Positions 7,456 to 14,538 of a DNA stretch of 18,982 nucleotides are shown here, one piece after another. The stretch comes from UBA8389 sp964472175 (GTDB lineage Bacteria > Bacteroidota > Bacteroidia > Bacteroidales > UBA1402). Positions within the stretch are counted from its first letter, which is position 1, and each line of letters starts with the position of its first letter. Location of the stretch: positions 1-18,982 of the forward strand of contig CAYYJF010000035.1 of assembly GCA_964472175.1 (NCBI GenBank), given 5' to 3'. The position numbers and the translations under genes were made by a program. The notes beneath the pieces were generated by a model. It was not told the DNA's origin. It was given only the letters and a program-made list of their open reading frames with translations, and made no database searches.

Positions 7456-8060
7456 AGCAGCAACGTGCCTTTTCCTTGTCTGAGAATGGTGGGTTCTTCG
7501 CCGGTACAATCGACAATGGTCGAAACCTGAATGCCACCAATACCACCATCAATAACCAAATCTACCTGGTTTCCGTAACGCTCGTCGATCAATTCCGGAT
7601 CGGTGGTATATTCAATTTGATCGTCCTGATCGTGTAAAGTCATGCTCATCAAGGGATTTCCCAATTCCCGAACGATGGCCTCAACAATGCTGTTGTCCGG
7701 AATTCTGACGCCAACTGTTTTCTTCAGTTTGAATAGCTTGGGTAAACGGTTGCTTCCATCCAAAATAAAGGTAAATGGGCCTGGCAAATTGCGTTTCATG
7801 ATTTTGAAGGTTGAATTGTCAACCTTGGCATATTCTGCGATTTGACTCAAATCTGAACAAACAAAAGACAAACTGGCTTTTCTGGGGTCTTCGTTTTTAA
7901 GTTTGCATATTTTCTCTACTGCTCTGGCGTGAAAAATGTCACAACCAATGGCATAAACGGTGTCTGTCGGATAAATAATCAGGCCGCCTTCGCGCAAAGC
8001 GTTGGCAATTTTTTGGACAACCCTTTGGTTTGGATTTTCTGCAAACAATTTGATCAGCAT
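7452..8060 (-). CDS. yciO: YrdC/YciO-family protein (YciO-like)
   Basis: 202 aa from ATG at 8060; a TTG at 8066 would add two residues. The YrdC fold, whose best-known members (TsaC/Sua5) make threonylcarbamoyl-adenylate for t6A in tRNA, is shown by IIYPTDTVYAIGCDI, AVEKICKLKN, LPGPFTFIL, VGVRIPDN and the C-terminal DLVIDGG and RQGKG words. The N-terminus (NPNQR) and the whole frame resemble YciO more than TsaC. The K-x-R site typical of TsaC/Sua5 reads KLK here, and the usual K-P-L block reads KASLSF. A t6A role is therefore unproven, although this is the usual Bacteroidota form. The gene begins 24 nt from assembly gap 1, so its promoter may lie in missing sequence. Confidence 0.88.
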   Translation of the reverse strand: MLIKLFAENPNQRVVQKIANALREGGLIIYPTDTVYAIGCDIFHARAVEKICKLKNEDPRKASLSFVCSDLSQIAEYAKVDNSTFKIMKRNLPGPFTFILDGSNRLPKLFKLKKTVGVRIPDNSIVEAIVRELGNPLMSMTLHDQDDQIEYTTDPELIDERYGNQVDLVIDGGIGGIQVSTIVDCTGEEPTILRQGKGTLLL

Positions 8061-8084
8061 ATGCAATAATTTTAGCAGAAAAGA

Positions 8085-8184
8085 NNNNNNNNNNNNNNNN
8101 NNNNNNNNNNNNNNNNNNNNNNNNNNNNNNNNNNNNNNNNNNNNNNNNNNNNNNNNNNNNNNNNNNNNNNNNNNNNNNNNNNNN
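8085..8184. other. Assembly gap 1 (100 N)
   Basis: Exactly 100 N, a placeholder for unknown length, between yciO and the 3' end of fabI. Both flanks show the same word AAAAGA (8079-8084 and 8185-8190). The 68 known bases between the gap and fabI hold no supportable gene. An unseen gene could lie in the gap. Confidence 0.95.
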
Positions 8185-8252
8185 AAAAGAATGGAACATC
8201 AACCATATATCAGATTGCCGTTTTCATCTTTAAACTCATCAAAACTCTTGTT

Positions 8253-9056
8253 TTATTGGTTCATGGCACGCAAGCTCATGCCCATGCTGGAGAACCCTCC
8301 GTCGTGGAACAAATTCTGCATGGTCACTTTTCTGGTCAGATCCGAGAACATCACCACACAATAATCGGCACATTCATCAGCGGATGCATTGCCAAGTGGT
8401 GACATTTTATCAGAAAAGTCCAACAAACCGTCAAATCCTTTCACACCGCTTCCTGCAGTGGTCATGGTTGGTGATTGGGAAATGGTATTGATGCGAACAC
8501 CCTTCTCACGACCATAAATATAGCCAAAACTACGGGCAATGGATTCCAGCAAAGATTTTGCATCGGCCATATCGTTGTAGCCGTAGAAAGATCGTTGTGC
8601 TGCAACATAGGACAAAGCTAAAATGGAACCGCCTTCGGCAATGGCATCTTGCTTTTTGGCCACCTGAATCATTTTGTGAAATGATATGGCCGAAATATCG
8701 AGGGTCGTGTTCAACAGATTGTAATCCAGATCGTCATAAGTTTTCTTTTTACGAACATTTGGAGACATTCCGATGGAATGAAGTACAAAATCAATTTTAC
8801 CACCCAATATTTCTTGAGATTTTGAAAAAACCATTTCCAGGTCTTCTACATTTGTGGCATCGGCGGGGATGATTTCAGCACCTAGTTTTTTCCCCAAATC
8901 TGTAACGGTACCCATTCTACAGGCAACCGGCGTATTGGTTAAAGTAATGATGGCACCTTCTTCAACAACGCGCTCAGCAACTTTCCAAGCGATGGACATG
9001 TCATTCAGGGCTCCGAAGACAATCCCTCTTTTACCCTTTAACAATTCATTTGGCAT
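8253..9056 (-). CDS. fabI: Enoyl-ACP reductase (NADH)
   Basis: 267 aa, short-chain dehydrogenase fold. It reduces trans-2-enoyl-ACP in the last step of each fatty acid elongation cycle. Visible: the nucleotide loop GALNDMSIAW (15-24) in place of the simple Rossmann glycine motif, HSIGMSP (93-99), the catalytic pair Tyr150 and Tyr160 with Lys167 (YNDMADAK, Y-x6-K), and the C-terminal HDGGFSSMG cofactor-side segment. Length is near the E. coli enzyme (262). Transcribed from a TAnnTTTG promoter in the 57-nt gap after murF-alr. As the target of triclosan-type inhibitors it is a well-known family; nothing in the active site looks altered. Confidence 0.95.
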   Translation of the reverse strand: MPNELLKGKRGIVFGALNDMSIAWKVAERVVEEGAIITLTNTPVACRMGTVTDLGKKLGAEIIPADATNVEDLEMVFSKSQEILGGKIDFVLHSIGMSPNVRKKKTYDDLDYNLLNTTLDISAISFHKMIQVAKKQDAIAEGGSILALSYVAAQRSFYGYNDMADAKSLLESIARSFGYIYGREKGVRINTISQSPTMTTAGSGVKGFDGLLDFSDKMSPLGNASADECADYCVVMFSDLTRKVTMQNLFHDGGFSSMGMSLRAMNQ

Positions 9057-9081
9057 AGTGAATATTTTATTATTTCGGGCA

Positions 9082-9089
9082 CAAAATTA
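9082..9089 (-). promoter_or_regulatory. -7 promoter box (TAATTTTG on minus strand) for fabI
   Basis: Read on the minus strand the bases are TAATTTTG, matching TAnnTTTG, 25 nt before the fabI start. This makes fabI a separate transcription unit from murF-alr, although both face the same way. Confidence 0.6.
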
Positions 9090-9113
9090 CACAAAAACAT
9101 TCTGAGTGAGCAA

Positions 9114-11591
9114 CTATTCCTGAAAATAAATGCGTTTAACACGATTGGAGACGGAAGTTAGTATCTCGTAAGGAATGGTTCCCAGCTTTGCAGCGACTTC
9201 AGAAAGGGGCAATCCTTCACCGAACAGAATGACTTCATCACCCTCCTCTGCCTCTATGTCTGTCACATCTACCATACATGCATCCATACAGACATTGCCA
9301 ATGATTGGTGCCCGTTTTCCATGAATGAGCACTTCGCCCAAACCATTTCCAAGATGCCTGTCCAAACCATCGGCATACCCAATGGGCAAAGTGGCGATTC
9401 TGGAGTTTCTAAACAAACGTCCCTTTCTACTGTAACCGACGCTCTGACCAGCATCCAAGGATTTAATTTGTAAAATGGTTGTACGTAAAGTGCTTACATT
9501 TTTTAGATTTTTTTCCTGCACGGAGGAGATGCCATACATTCCAATGCCAAGCCGCACCATATCGTGTTGGTGTGAAGCAAATCGCTCTATTCCTGAAGAA
9601 TTTAGGATGTGTTTCAAAATACGGTGATCGAAAGCTTGTTGGATTTGCTCCGCAAGCTTTTCAAACACTGCAATTTGTTGATTGGTAAACGCATCAAACT
9701 GATCCTCATCAGCACCGGCCAAATGGGAAAAAACAGAACGAACACGTAGTGACTCCTGCCCTTTCAATCGTTCCAACAGGGTTTCAATTTGATGGGCTTC
9801 AAACCCAAGCCGATGCATTCCTGTATCCAGCTTGATGTGAATGGGATAATCTCTGACGCCTTCTTTTTCTGCCTCTTGAATAAAAGCATCCAAGAGTTTA
9901 AAGCTGTAGATTTCGGGCTCAAGTTTGTGTTCAAAAATGGTGGCAAAACTTCCAAATTCCGGATTCATCACCAAAATGGGCAAATGTATCCCAGCCTGTC
10001 TCAATTCAACGCCTTCGTCTGCAACTGCTACCGCCAAAACGTCCACAGAATTCGCCTGAAGAGTCTTGGCTACCTCCAACGCCCCACTACCATACCCGGC
10101 AGCTTTGACCATACAAATCAATTGTGTTTCAGGTTTCAATTTAGATCTGAAACAGTTGACATTGTGTACCAAAGCATCCAAATTTACTTCCAATACCGTT
10201 TCATGGATTTTGAGAGACAAGCGGCTGCTGACTTGCTCAAAACCAAAGGATCTGGATCCCTTGATCAAGATGGATTCATTTTTGAGTTCGTCCAACAATC
10301 CGGAATTTAACAACCGATCGGTTTGTAGAAAAAACTGCGCTTGATCAGGGAACAGGGATGCATGGGCCGACAGCTGGTGACCAACGCCGATAAACCGATC
10401 CACACCACGCCTTTTAACCATCTGTGAAACAGCTCGATAAAGATCCTCTGAACGCTTTCCACTTTGTAGAATATCCGACAAAATCAAGCAACGCTTCATG
10501 CCGGCATTGCCGAACAGATCTTTGGTTCTTCGCTCTTGAAAATCCAAAGCCAGCTCCAGGGCATTGATGTCGGCATTGTAACTGTCGTTGATGATGACAC
10601 AACCCTGTTTGCCTTCTTTCACTTCCAGGCGCATTCCAACAGGTTCCAATTGACCCATTCTTTGGGCAATGACAGGAGCCTGTACTTGTCGTAACAACAA
10701 AACGGCAAGGCAATGGAGGGCATTTTCGATGGAGGATTCATCATTGAAGGGCAAAACAAAACTGTGTTGCGTTCCCCGGTAATGATAACGAATGAAGCTT
10801 CTGAAATCCAATTCGGACAAAACCTCCACATACAAAGGGGCAATGGGCTGATTTCTTGACCATCCGAAAAGTTTATTATCATCAAAATGCGACTTCAGTA
10901 CCGTTTCTGAAATGGGCTGATCTGCACAATAGACAATCTGGCTGCAGGTTTCAAACAATTGAATCTTTTCCAATGCCTTGGCCTCTTTTGAAGTAAAATT
11001 CTCCTGATGCGATTCCAGTACATTGGTCAGAATACCAATGGAAGGCTGTATCATTTCTTGCAAACGGTGCATCTCACCCGGCTTTGAAATGCCGGCTTCG
11101 AAAATGGCCATTTCTGTTTTTGAATCCAATTGCGTAACAGACAATGGAACTCCAATCTGTGAATTGTAACTTCTGGGGGAACGCACCATGTGGACATCGT
11201 CTTTCAACAATTGCCACAACCATTCTTTGACAATGGTTTTGCCATTGCTTCCAGTAATCCCGATAACAGTCCCTTTGTATTGATTTCTGTGATGGACAGA
11301 CAGGTCTTGAAGAGCCAATAAAGGATTCTCAACTTTAAAAAAGATGGCTTCAGGAAATTGGAGGTTTGAATCAAACTGTTTGGACACGACAAATGCCCTT
11401 ACTCCTTTTTTATACAAGTCTTCAATATATCGATGCCCGTCATTTCTGTCTGTCTTGAGGGCAAAGAACAAACTTTCCTCGGGAAAGGACAGAGAACGAC
11501 TATCTATAAGTAACCATTTGATTGAAACTGCCTGGTCAAAGCGGCCTTCAATGCCCCAAACAGCGGCCAGGTCGTTCAAATTATAGTTCAT
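9114..11591 (-). CDS. murF-alr: Fused UDP-MurNAc-tripeptide:D-Ala-D-Ala ligase / alanine racemase
   Basis: 825 aa two-enzyme fusion. Residues 1 to ~455 are MurF, which joins D-Ala-D-Ala to the UDP-MurNAc tripeptide: DSR near 30, P-loop GITGSNGKT (111-119), SHQENF (194-199), NDSYNA (335-340) and GSRSFGFE (445-452). Residues ~460-825 are a PLP alanine racemase that makes D-Ala: VNLDALVHNV (469-478), PLP-lysine Lys496 in MVKAAGYG, KLDTGMHRLGF (587-597), VRLGIGMYG (679-687), the catalytic Tyr739 in LPIGYADG and GNVCMDACM. All key residues are present in both halves, so both activities are expected. This fusion is widespread in Bacteroidota. Its start lies 3 nt downstream of the stop of the GSCFA gene, which implies translation from one message. 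Confidence 0.96.
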   Translation of the reverse strand: MNYNLNDLAAVWGIEGRFDQAVSIKWLLIDSRSLSFPEESLFFALKTDRNDGHRYIEDLYKKGVRAFVVSKQFDSNLQFPEAIFFKVENPLLALQDLSVHHRNQYKGTVIGITGSNGKTIVKEWLWQLLKDDVHMVRSPRSYNSQIGVPLSVTQLDSKTEMAIFEAGISKPGEMHRLQEMIQPSIGILTNVLESHQENFTSKEAKALEKIQLFETCSQIVYCADQPISETVLKSHFDDNKLFGWSRNQPIAPLYVEVLSELDFRSFIRYHYRGTQHSFVLPFNDESSIENALHCLAVLLLRQVQAPVIAQRMGQLEPVGMRLEVKEGKQGCVIINDSYNADINALELALDFQERRTKDLFGNAGMKRCLILSDILQSGKRSEDLYRAVSQMVKRRGVDRFIGVGHQLSAHASLFPDQAQFFLQTDRLLNSGLLDELKNESILIKGSRSFGFEQVSSRLSLKIHETVLEVNLDALVHNVNCFRSKLKPETQLICMVKAAGYGSGALEVAKTLQANSVDVLAVAVADEGVELRQAGIHLPILVMNPEFGSFATIFEHKLEPEIYSFKLLDAFIQEAEKEGVRDYPIHIKLDTGMHRLGFEAHQIETLLERLKGQESLRVRSVFSHLAGADEDQFDAFTNQQIAVFEKLAEQIQQAFDHRILKHILNSSGIERFASHQHDMVRLGIGMYGISSVQEKNLKNVSTLRTTILQIKSLDAGQSVGYSRKGRLFRNSRIATLPIGYADGLDRHLGNGLGEVLIHGKRAPIIGNVCMDACMVDVTDIEAEEGDEVILFGEGLPLSEVAAKLGTIPYEILTSVSNRVKRIYFQE

Positions 11592-11594
11592 TTG

Positions 11595-12575
11595 TTAAAG
11601 TTTTTGTTCAAAAAATCTTTTTTCATCCGACAAATCCAAATCCGGGAAAGTGGCTTTCAAGGCATCTATCTCAGCGATATTTCTGATGATAAACCTACGG
11701 TATTCCTCTGTTTCCGATTTGAATGGCCTATGCGCCATCGCTCGATGTATCTGCCTGATTTGCTTTACTTTTTCTATTGTCGTATGATCCATACAGCTTG
11801 AACAAAAATGTTCCCAAATATACTGTTGGGCCATGTCGGTTGGATGCATGTAATCGTCTGCATAAAAACGATAATCTCTCAAATCGTCCATCATCAATTC
11901 ATAAGATGGGAAATATACGATTCGGGAATCAAAGCTGCAGAGTTGTTCTACAGCCAGATGTAAAATCGATTTGCTTAGGGTATTCTCGTGTATTCCGTCT
12001 TTTAAATGACGTATCGGGCTTACGGTCAAAAGAATTTTCAATGCCGGATTCTGTTGAAAAAGCATCGAAAACAAGTGCTTAAAATCGGTTGCAATTTCTT
12101 CGACACTCAAACGACTCCTGTTAAAATCGGATGCAGGCACCTTGTGACAATTTGCAACGACCTGATTGTTAGAAACAAGGGTGTAAAGCCATGCCGTTCC
12201 AAAGGTAATCATGAGCCTGTTGGTTTCTTTTAGATGATCCGAAGCCGCGTCAAAGGCTTGATTCATCTGATTCAAGGTTGTTTGAGCGTTTTCACCGGAA
12301 AAAGAACTGTGGTGGCTAAAGCTATGGAACAATCCCTGATGCTCGAAAAGTTCGTTTTGTTCAAAACGACGACCTTCCATCAATCGGCGAAGTGACTGAT
12401 ATACAGATACAGGATTAAACACGACCCCAAAAGGATTTACCGATGCTTTAAAACCGGATTCTTTAAGTCTTTTACCAATATTTTCGGCAAAACACGAGCC
12501 AATCACGACCATTCGATCGGAATGTGACAAGGCAAAATCCAGTTTTTTGACAGGTACTTTTGTTCTAAATTCCAT
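11595..12575 (-). CDS. GSCFA-domain protein (SGNH-hydrolase-like)
   Basis: 326 aa. The defining GSCFA word is at 26-30 (VIGSCFAENIG), with Ser27 in the position of the SGNH/GDSL nucleophile. Other blocks fit an SGNH-type fold: NPFGVVFNP (47-55), FGTAWLY (125-131), NCHKVP (142-147), and near the end DYRFYADDYMHP (234-245), where Asp241 and His244 could complete a catalytic triad. No signal peptide is seen, so it is probably cytoplasmic. The biochemical function of the family is unknown to me. Cotranscription with murF-alr hints at a cell-wall link, for example acting on a precursor ester or acetyl group; this is inference. The start is supported by the usual GSCFA N-terminus (MEFRTKVPV) and by the promoter right before it. 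Confidence 0.9.
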   Translation of the reverse strand: MEFRTKVPVKKLDFALSHSDRMVVIGSCFAENIGKRLKESGFKASVNPFGVVFNPVSVYQSLRRLMEGRRFEQNELFEHQGLFHSFSHHSSFSGENAQTTLNQMNQAFDAASDHLKETNRLMITFGTAWLYTLVSNNQVVANCHKVPASDFNRSRLSVEEIATDFKHLFSMLFQQNPALKILLTVSPIRHLKDGIHENTLSKSILHLAVEQLCSFDSRIVYFPSYELMMDDLRDYRFYADDYMHPTDMAQQYIWEHFCSSCMDHTTIEKVKQIRQIHRAMAHRPFKSETEEYRRFIIRNIAEIDALKATFPDLDLSDEKRFFEQKL

Positions 12576-12580
12576 AAAGA

Positions 12581-12588
12581 CAAAATTA
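12581..12588 (-). promoter_or_regulatory. -7 promoter box (TAATTTTG on minus strand) for GSCFA-murF-alr
   Basis: TAATTTTG on the minus strand ends only 5 nt before the A of the GSCFA start codon. Transcription would begin at or beside the ATG, so the message may be leaderless. No good TTTG at -33 is seen. Confidence 0.5.
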
Positions 12589-12620
12589 CTAAAATCCGAT
12601 TAGTTTCGTTTAAAAATCCT

Positions 12621-12628
12621 TATTTTTG
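12621..12628 (+). promoter_or_regulatory. -7 promoter box (TATTTTTG) for dxs
   Basis: TATTTTTG fits TAnnTTTG and lies 75 nt upstream of dxs, back to back with the GSCFA promoter 32 nt away on the other strand. The 5' leader of about 70 nt contains a 16-codon ORF that overlaps the dxs start. Confidence 0.5.
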
Positions 12629-12656
12629 CATACCTTCCCTTTTGGAAAGGATTGCT

Positions 12657-12707
12657 ATGATACCAGATGTTGATCGGTTCTTGCCAATTAATGATTATTT
12701 CCAATGA
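12657..12707 (+). CDS. Possible 16-codon upstream ORF overlapping dxs start
   Basis: ATG at 12657 opens a 16-codon frame (MIPDVDRFLPINDYFQ) whose TGA (12705-12707) overlaps the dxs ATG (12704-12706) in an ATGA junction. Such an overlap allows translation-coupled reinitiation. No Shine-Dalgarno sequence or homology supports it, and a chance ORF of this length is likely enough. Low confidence. Confidence 0.2.
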   Translation: MIPDVDRFLPINDYFQ

Positions 12708-14450
12708 CCAACGCGACAAAATCTCTATTGTCTTCCATATATTTTCCCGATGATTTGCGAAAACTACCCATTGAGGCGCTGCCTCAGGTATGCTCAGAAA
12801 TTCGGAAGTGTATTATCGAGGAACTCTCCAACAACCCCGGACATTTGGGTGCAAGCCTGGGCGCAGTCGAGCTGACTGTTGCCCTGCACTATGTTCTAAA
12901 TACCCCAAGCGACCAGCTCATCTGGGATGTAGGGCATCAGGCGTATGCGCACAAAATCCTAACAGGCAGGCGCGAACTATTTCACACCAATCGAAAGTTT
13001 AAAGGTTTGAGCGGTTTCCCCTTGCCTTCTGAAAGCAACTACGACTCATTTATTGCAGGACATGCGTCCAATTCGATTTCTGCTGGATTGGGATTCTCCA
13101 TTGCCAACAACATTCAAGGAAAAAACAACTTGGTAGCTGCCATTATCGGTGATGGTGCCATGTCGGGCGGGTTGGCTTTTGAAGGTNNNNNNNNNNNNNN
13201 NNNNNNNNNNNNNNNNNNNNNNNNNNNNNNNNNNNNNNNNNNNNNNNNNNNNNNNNNNNNNNNNNNNNNNNNNNNNNNNNNNNNNNTTTGAAGGTTTGAA
13301 CATCCGATATCACGGCCCGGTAGACGGACATGATGTCATCGGACTGGTCAAGTTGCTTCGGGACATCAAAGACATGAAAGGACCGAAAATCTTACATGCC
13401 TGTACGATTAAGGGCAAAGGCTTTGAACCTGCCGAAAAAGATGCAACAGGTTGGCATGCTCCGGGAAAGTTCAATCCGTTGACTGGGATCAAAACGGCAT
13501 CAAAATCTGAGACTTCTCCTTTATTGTTCCAGGATGTTTTTGGACATACCCTGGTTGAATTGGCGGAAAAAAACGAAAAGATAGTTGGGGTTACCCCTGC
13601 CATGCCAACAGGATGCAGCATGAACATTATGATGGAGCATTTTCCGGACAGGTGTTTTGATGTAGGCATTGCTGAAGGACATGCTGTTACTTTTTCTGCA
13701 GGATTGGCCAAACAGGGATTGATTCCTTTCTGTAATATTTACTCTTCATTTGCCCAAAGAGCCTATGACAACATCATCCACGATGCTGCCATCCTGAAAT
13801 TGCCTGTTGTTCTGTGTTTGGACAGAGCCGGATTGGTTGGTGAAGATGGACCAACGCATCACGGAGCATTTGATTTGGCCTTTCTCAGGTGCATTCCGAA
13901 CTTGATTATCAGCGCACCCATCGACGAACATGAATTGCGAAATTTGATGTTTACGGCCCAAAAAAACGAAGTCGGCCCTTTTATCATTCGATATCCCAGA
14001 GGTTTGGGTTTTCTAACCAACTGGAAAAATGAGATGAAAGAATTGTGTATCGGCAAGGGGGAATGCATGAAAGAAGGCAATGATTTGGCCATTCTGAGCA
14101 TTGGTCCCATTGGCTTGCTCGCACAAGAGGTTGCCAAGGCCTATGAAGCGTCCCAAGGCTCAATCGCACTCTACAACATGCGCTTTGTCAAGCCTTTAGA
14201 CAGTGCATTATTGCATCAAATCGGAAAGAAATTCAAAAAAATTATCACCATTGAAAATGGTGTGGTTCAGGGAGGATTTGGAAGTGCTGTATTGGAATTT
14301 TTCTCTGAAAATGGCTACACGCCACAGGTTAAAAGACTCGGCTTACCCGACGCTTTTGTTGAACATGGAAGTGTGCAGGAATTGCACCAACTTTGCGGTC
14401 TGGATGCAGTCAGCATCAAACGCTGTATCGACAACATGCTGATGGACTGA
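12704..14450 (+). CDS. dxs: 1-deoxy-D-xylulose-5-phosphate synthase, interrupted by assembly gap
   Basis: TPP-dependent enzyme joining pyruvate and glyceraldehyde-3-phosphate in the first step of the MEP isoprenoid pathway; DXP also feeds thiamine and pyridoxal synthesis. The left part (161 codons) shows GHLGASLGAVELT, DVGHQAYAHKILTGRR and the TPP motif GDGAMSGG. The right part (387 codons) shows GPVDGHD, KGKGFEPAEKD, DVGIAEGHAVTF with the catalytic Glu, DRAGLVGEDGPTHHG and IRYPRG. The gap removes the segment with the second TPP/Mg ligand (Asn181 in E. coli). By comparison with E. coli about 77 residues are missing, so the true gap is about 230-250 bases, not 100. Both flanks stop exactly at codon borders. 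IAEGH instead of the common IAEQH is, as far as I recall, normal in Bacteroidales. The gene is probably intact in the organism. Confidence 0.92.
13187..13286. other. Assembly gap 2 (100 N) inside dxs
   Basis: Exactly 100 N. The left flank ends in TTTGAAGGT (13178-13186) and the right flank begins with the same nine bases (13287-13295), both coding Phe-Glu-Gly in frame. The two words belong to two different places in DXS about 80 codons apart. Confidence 0.95.
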
Positions 14451-14473
14451 TTCAAAAAGTGAGAAATAAAAAG

Positions 14474-14509
14474 AGCGGGCATCTCAAATTGAATATTGAG
14501 ATGCCCGCT
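14474..14509. terminator. Shared hairpin terminator between convergent dxs and groEL
   Basis: AGCGGGCATCTCAA (14474-14487) pairs perfectly over 14 bp with TTGAGATGCCCGCT (14496-14509); loop 8 nt. On the minus strand the stem is followed by CTCTTTTTATTT, a proper T-tract for ending groEL. On the plus strand the following TCTTATG is a weak T-tract for dxs. It lies 23 nt after dxs and 29 nt after groEL. Confidence 0.9.
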
Positions 14510-14538
14510 TCTTATGATATGCGGTCCAATAAATGGAA

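Noticed and set aside
7939..8202. Minus-strand ORF running through gap 1 into yciO in another frame
   Set aside because: Made open only by the N run; the known portion is a shadow frame of yciO. A true gene start near 8199 cannot be shown.
8002..8364. Plus-strand ORF across assembly gap 1
   Set aside because: It includes the N run, and its known parts are antisense to yciO and fabI; no family resemblance.
9114..11591. MurF-Alr fusion as a novel gene fusion
   Set aside because: This fusion is well known and widespread in Bacteroidota; both active sites are complete.
12630..12652. Hairpin CCTTCC...GGAAAGG in the dxs leader as a riboswitch or attenuator
   Set aside because: The arms are only 4-6 bp with a bulge, and there is no T-tract or conserved riboswitch core.
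13662..13690. IAEGH in place of IAEQH at the DXS active site
   Set aside because: As far as I recall this Gly is usual in Bacteroidales DXS; the catalytic Glu is present, so it is not a lesion.
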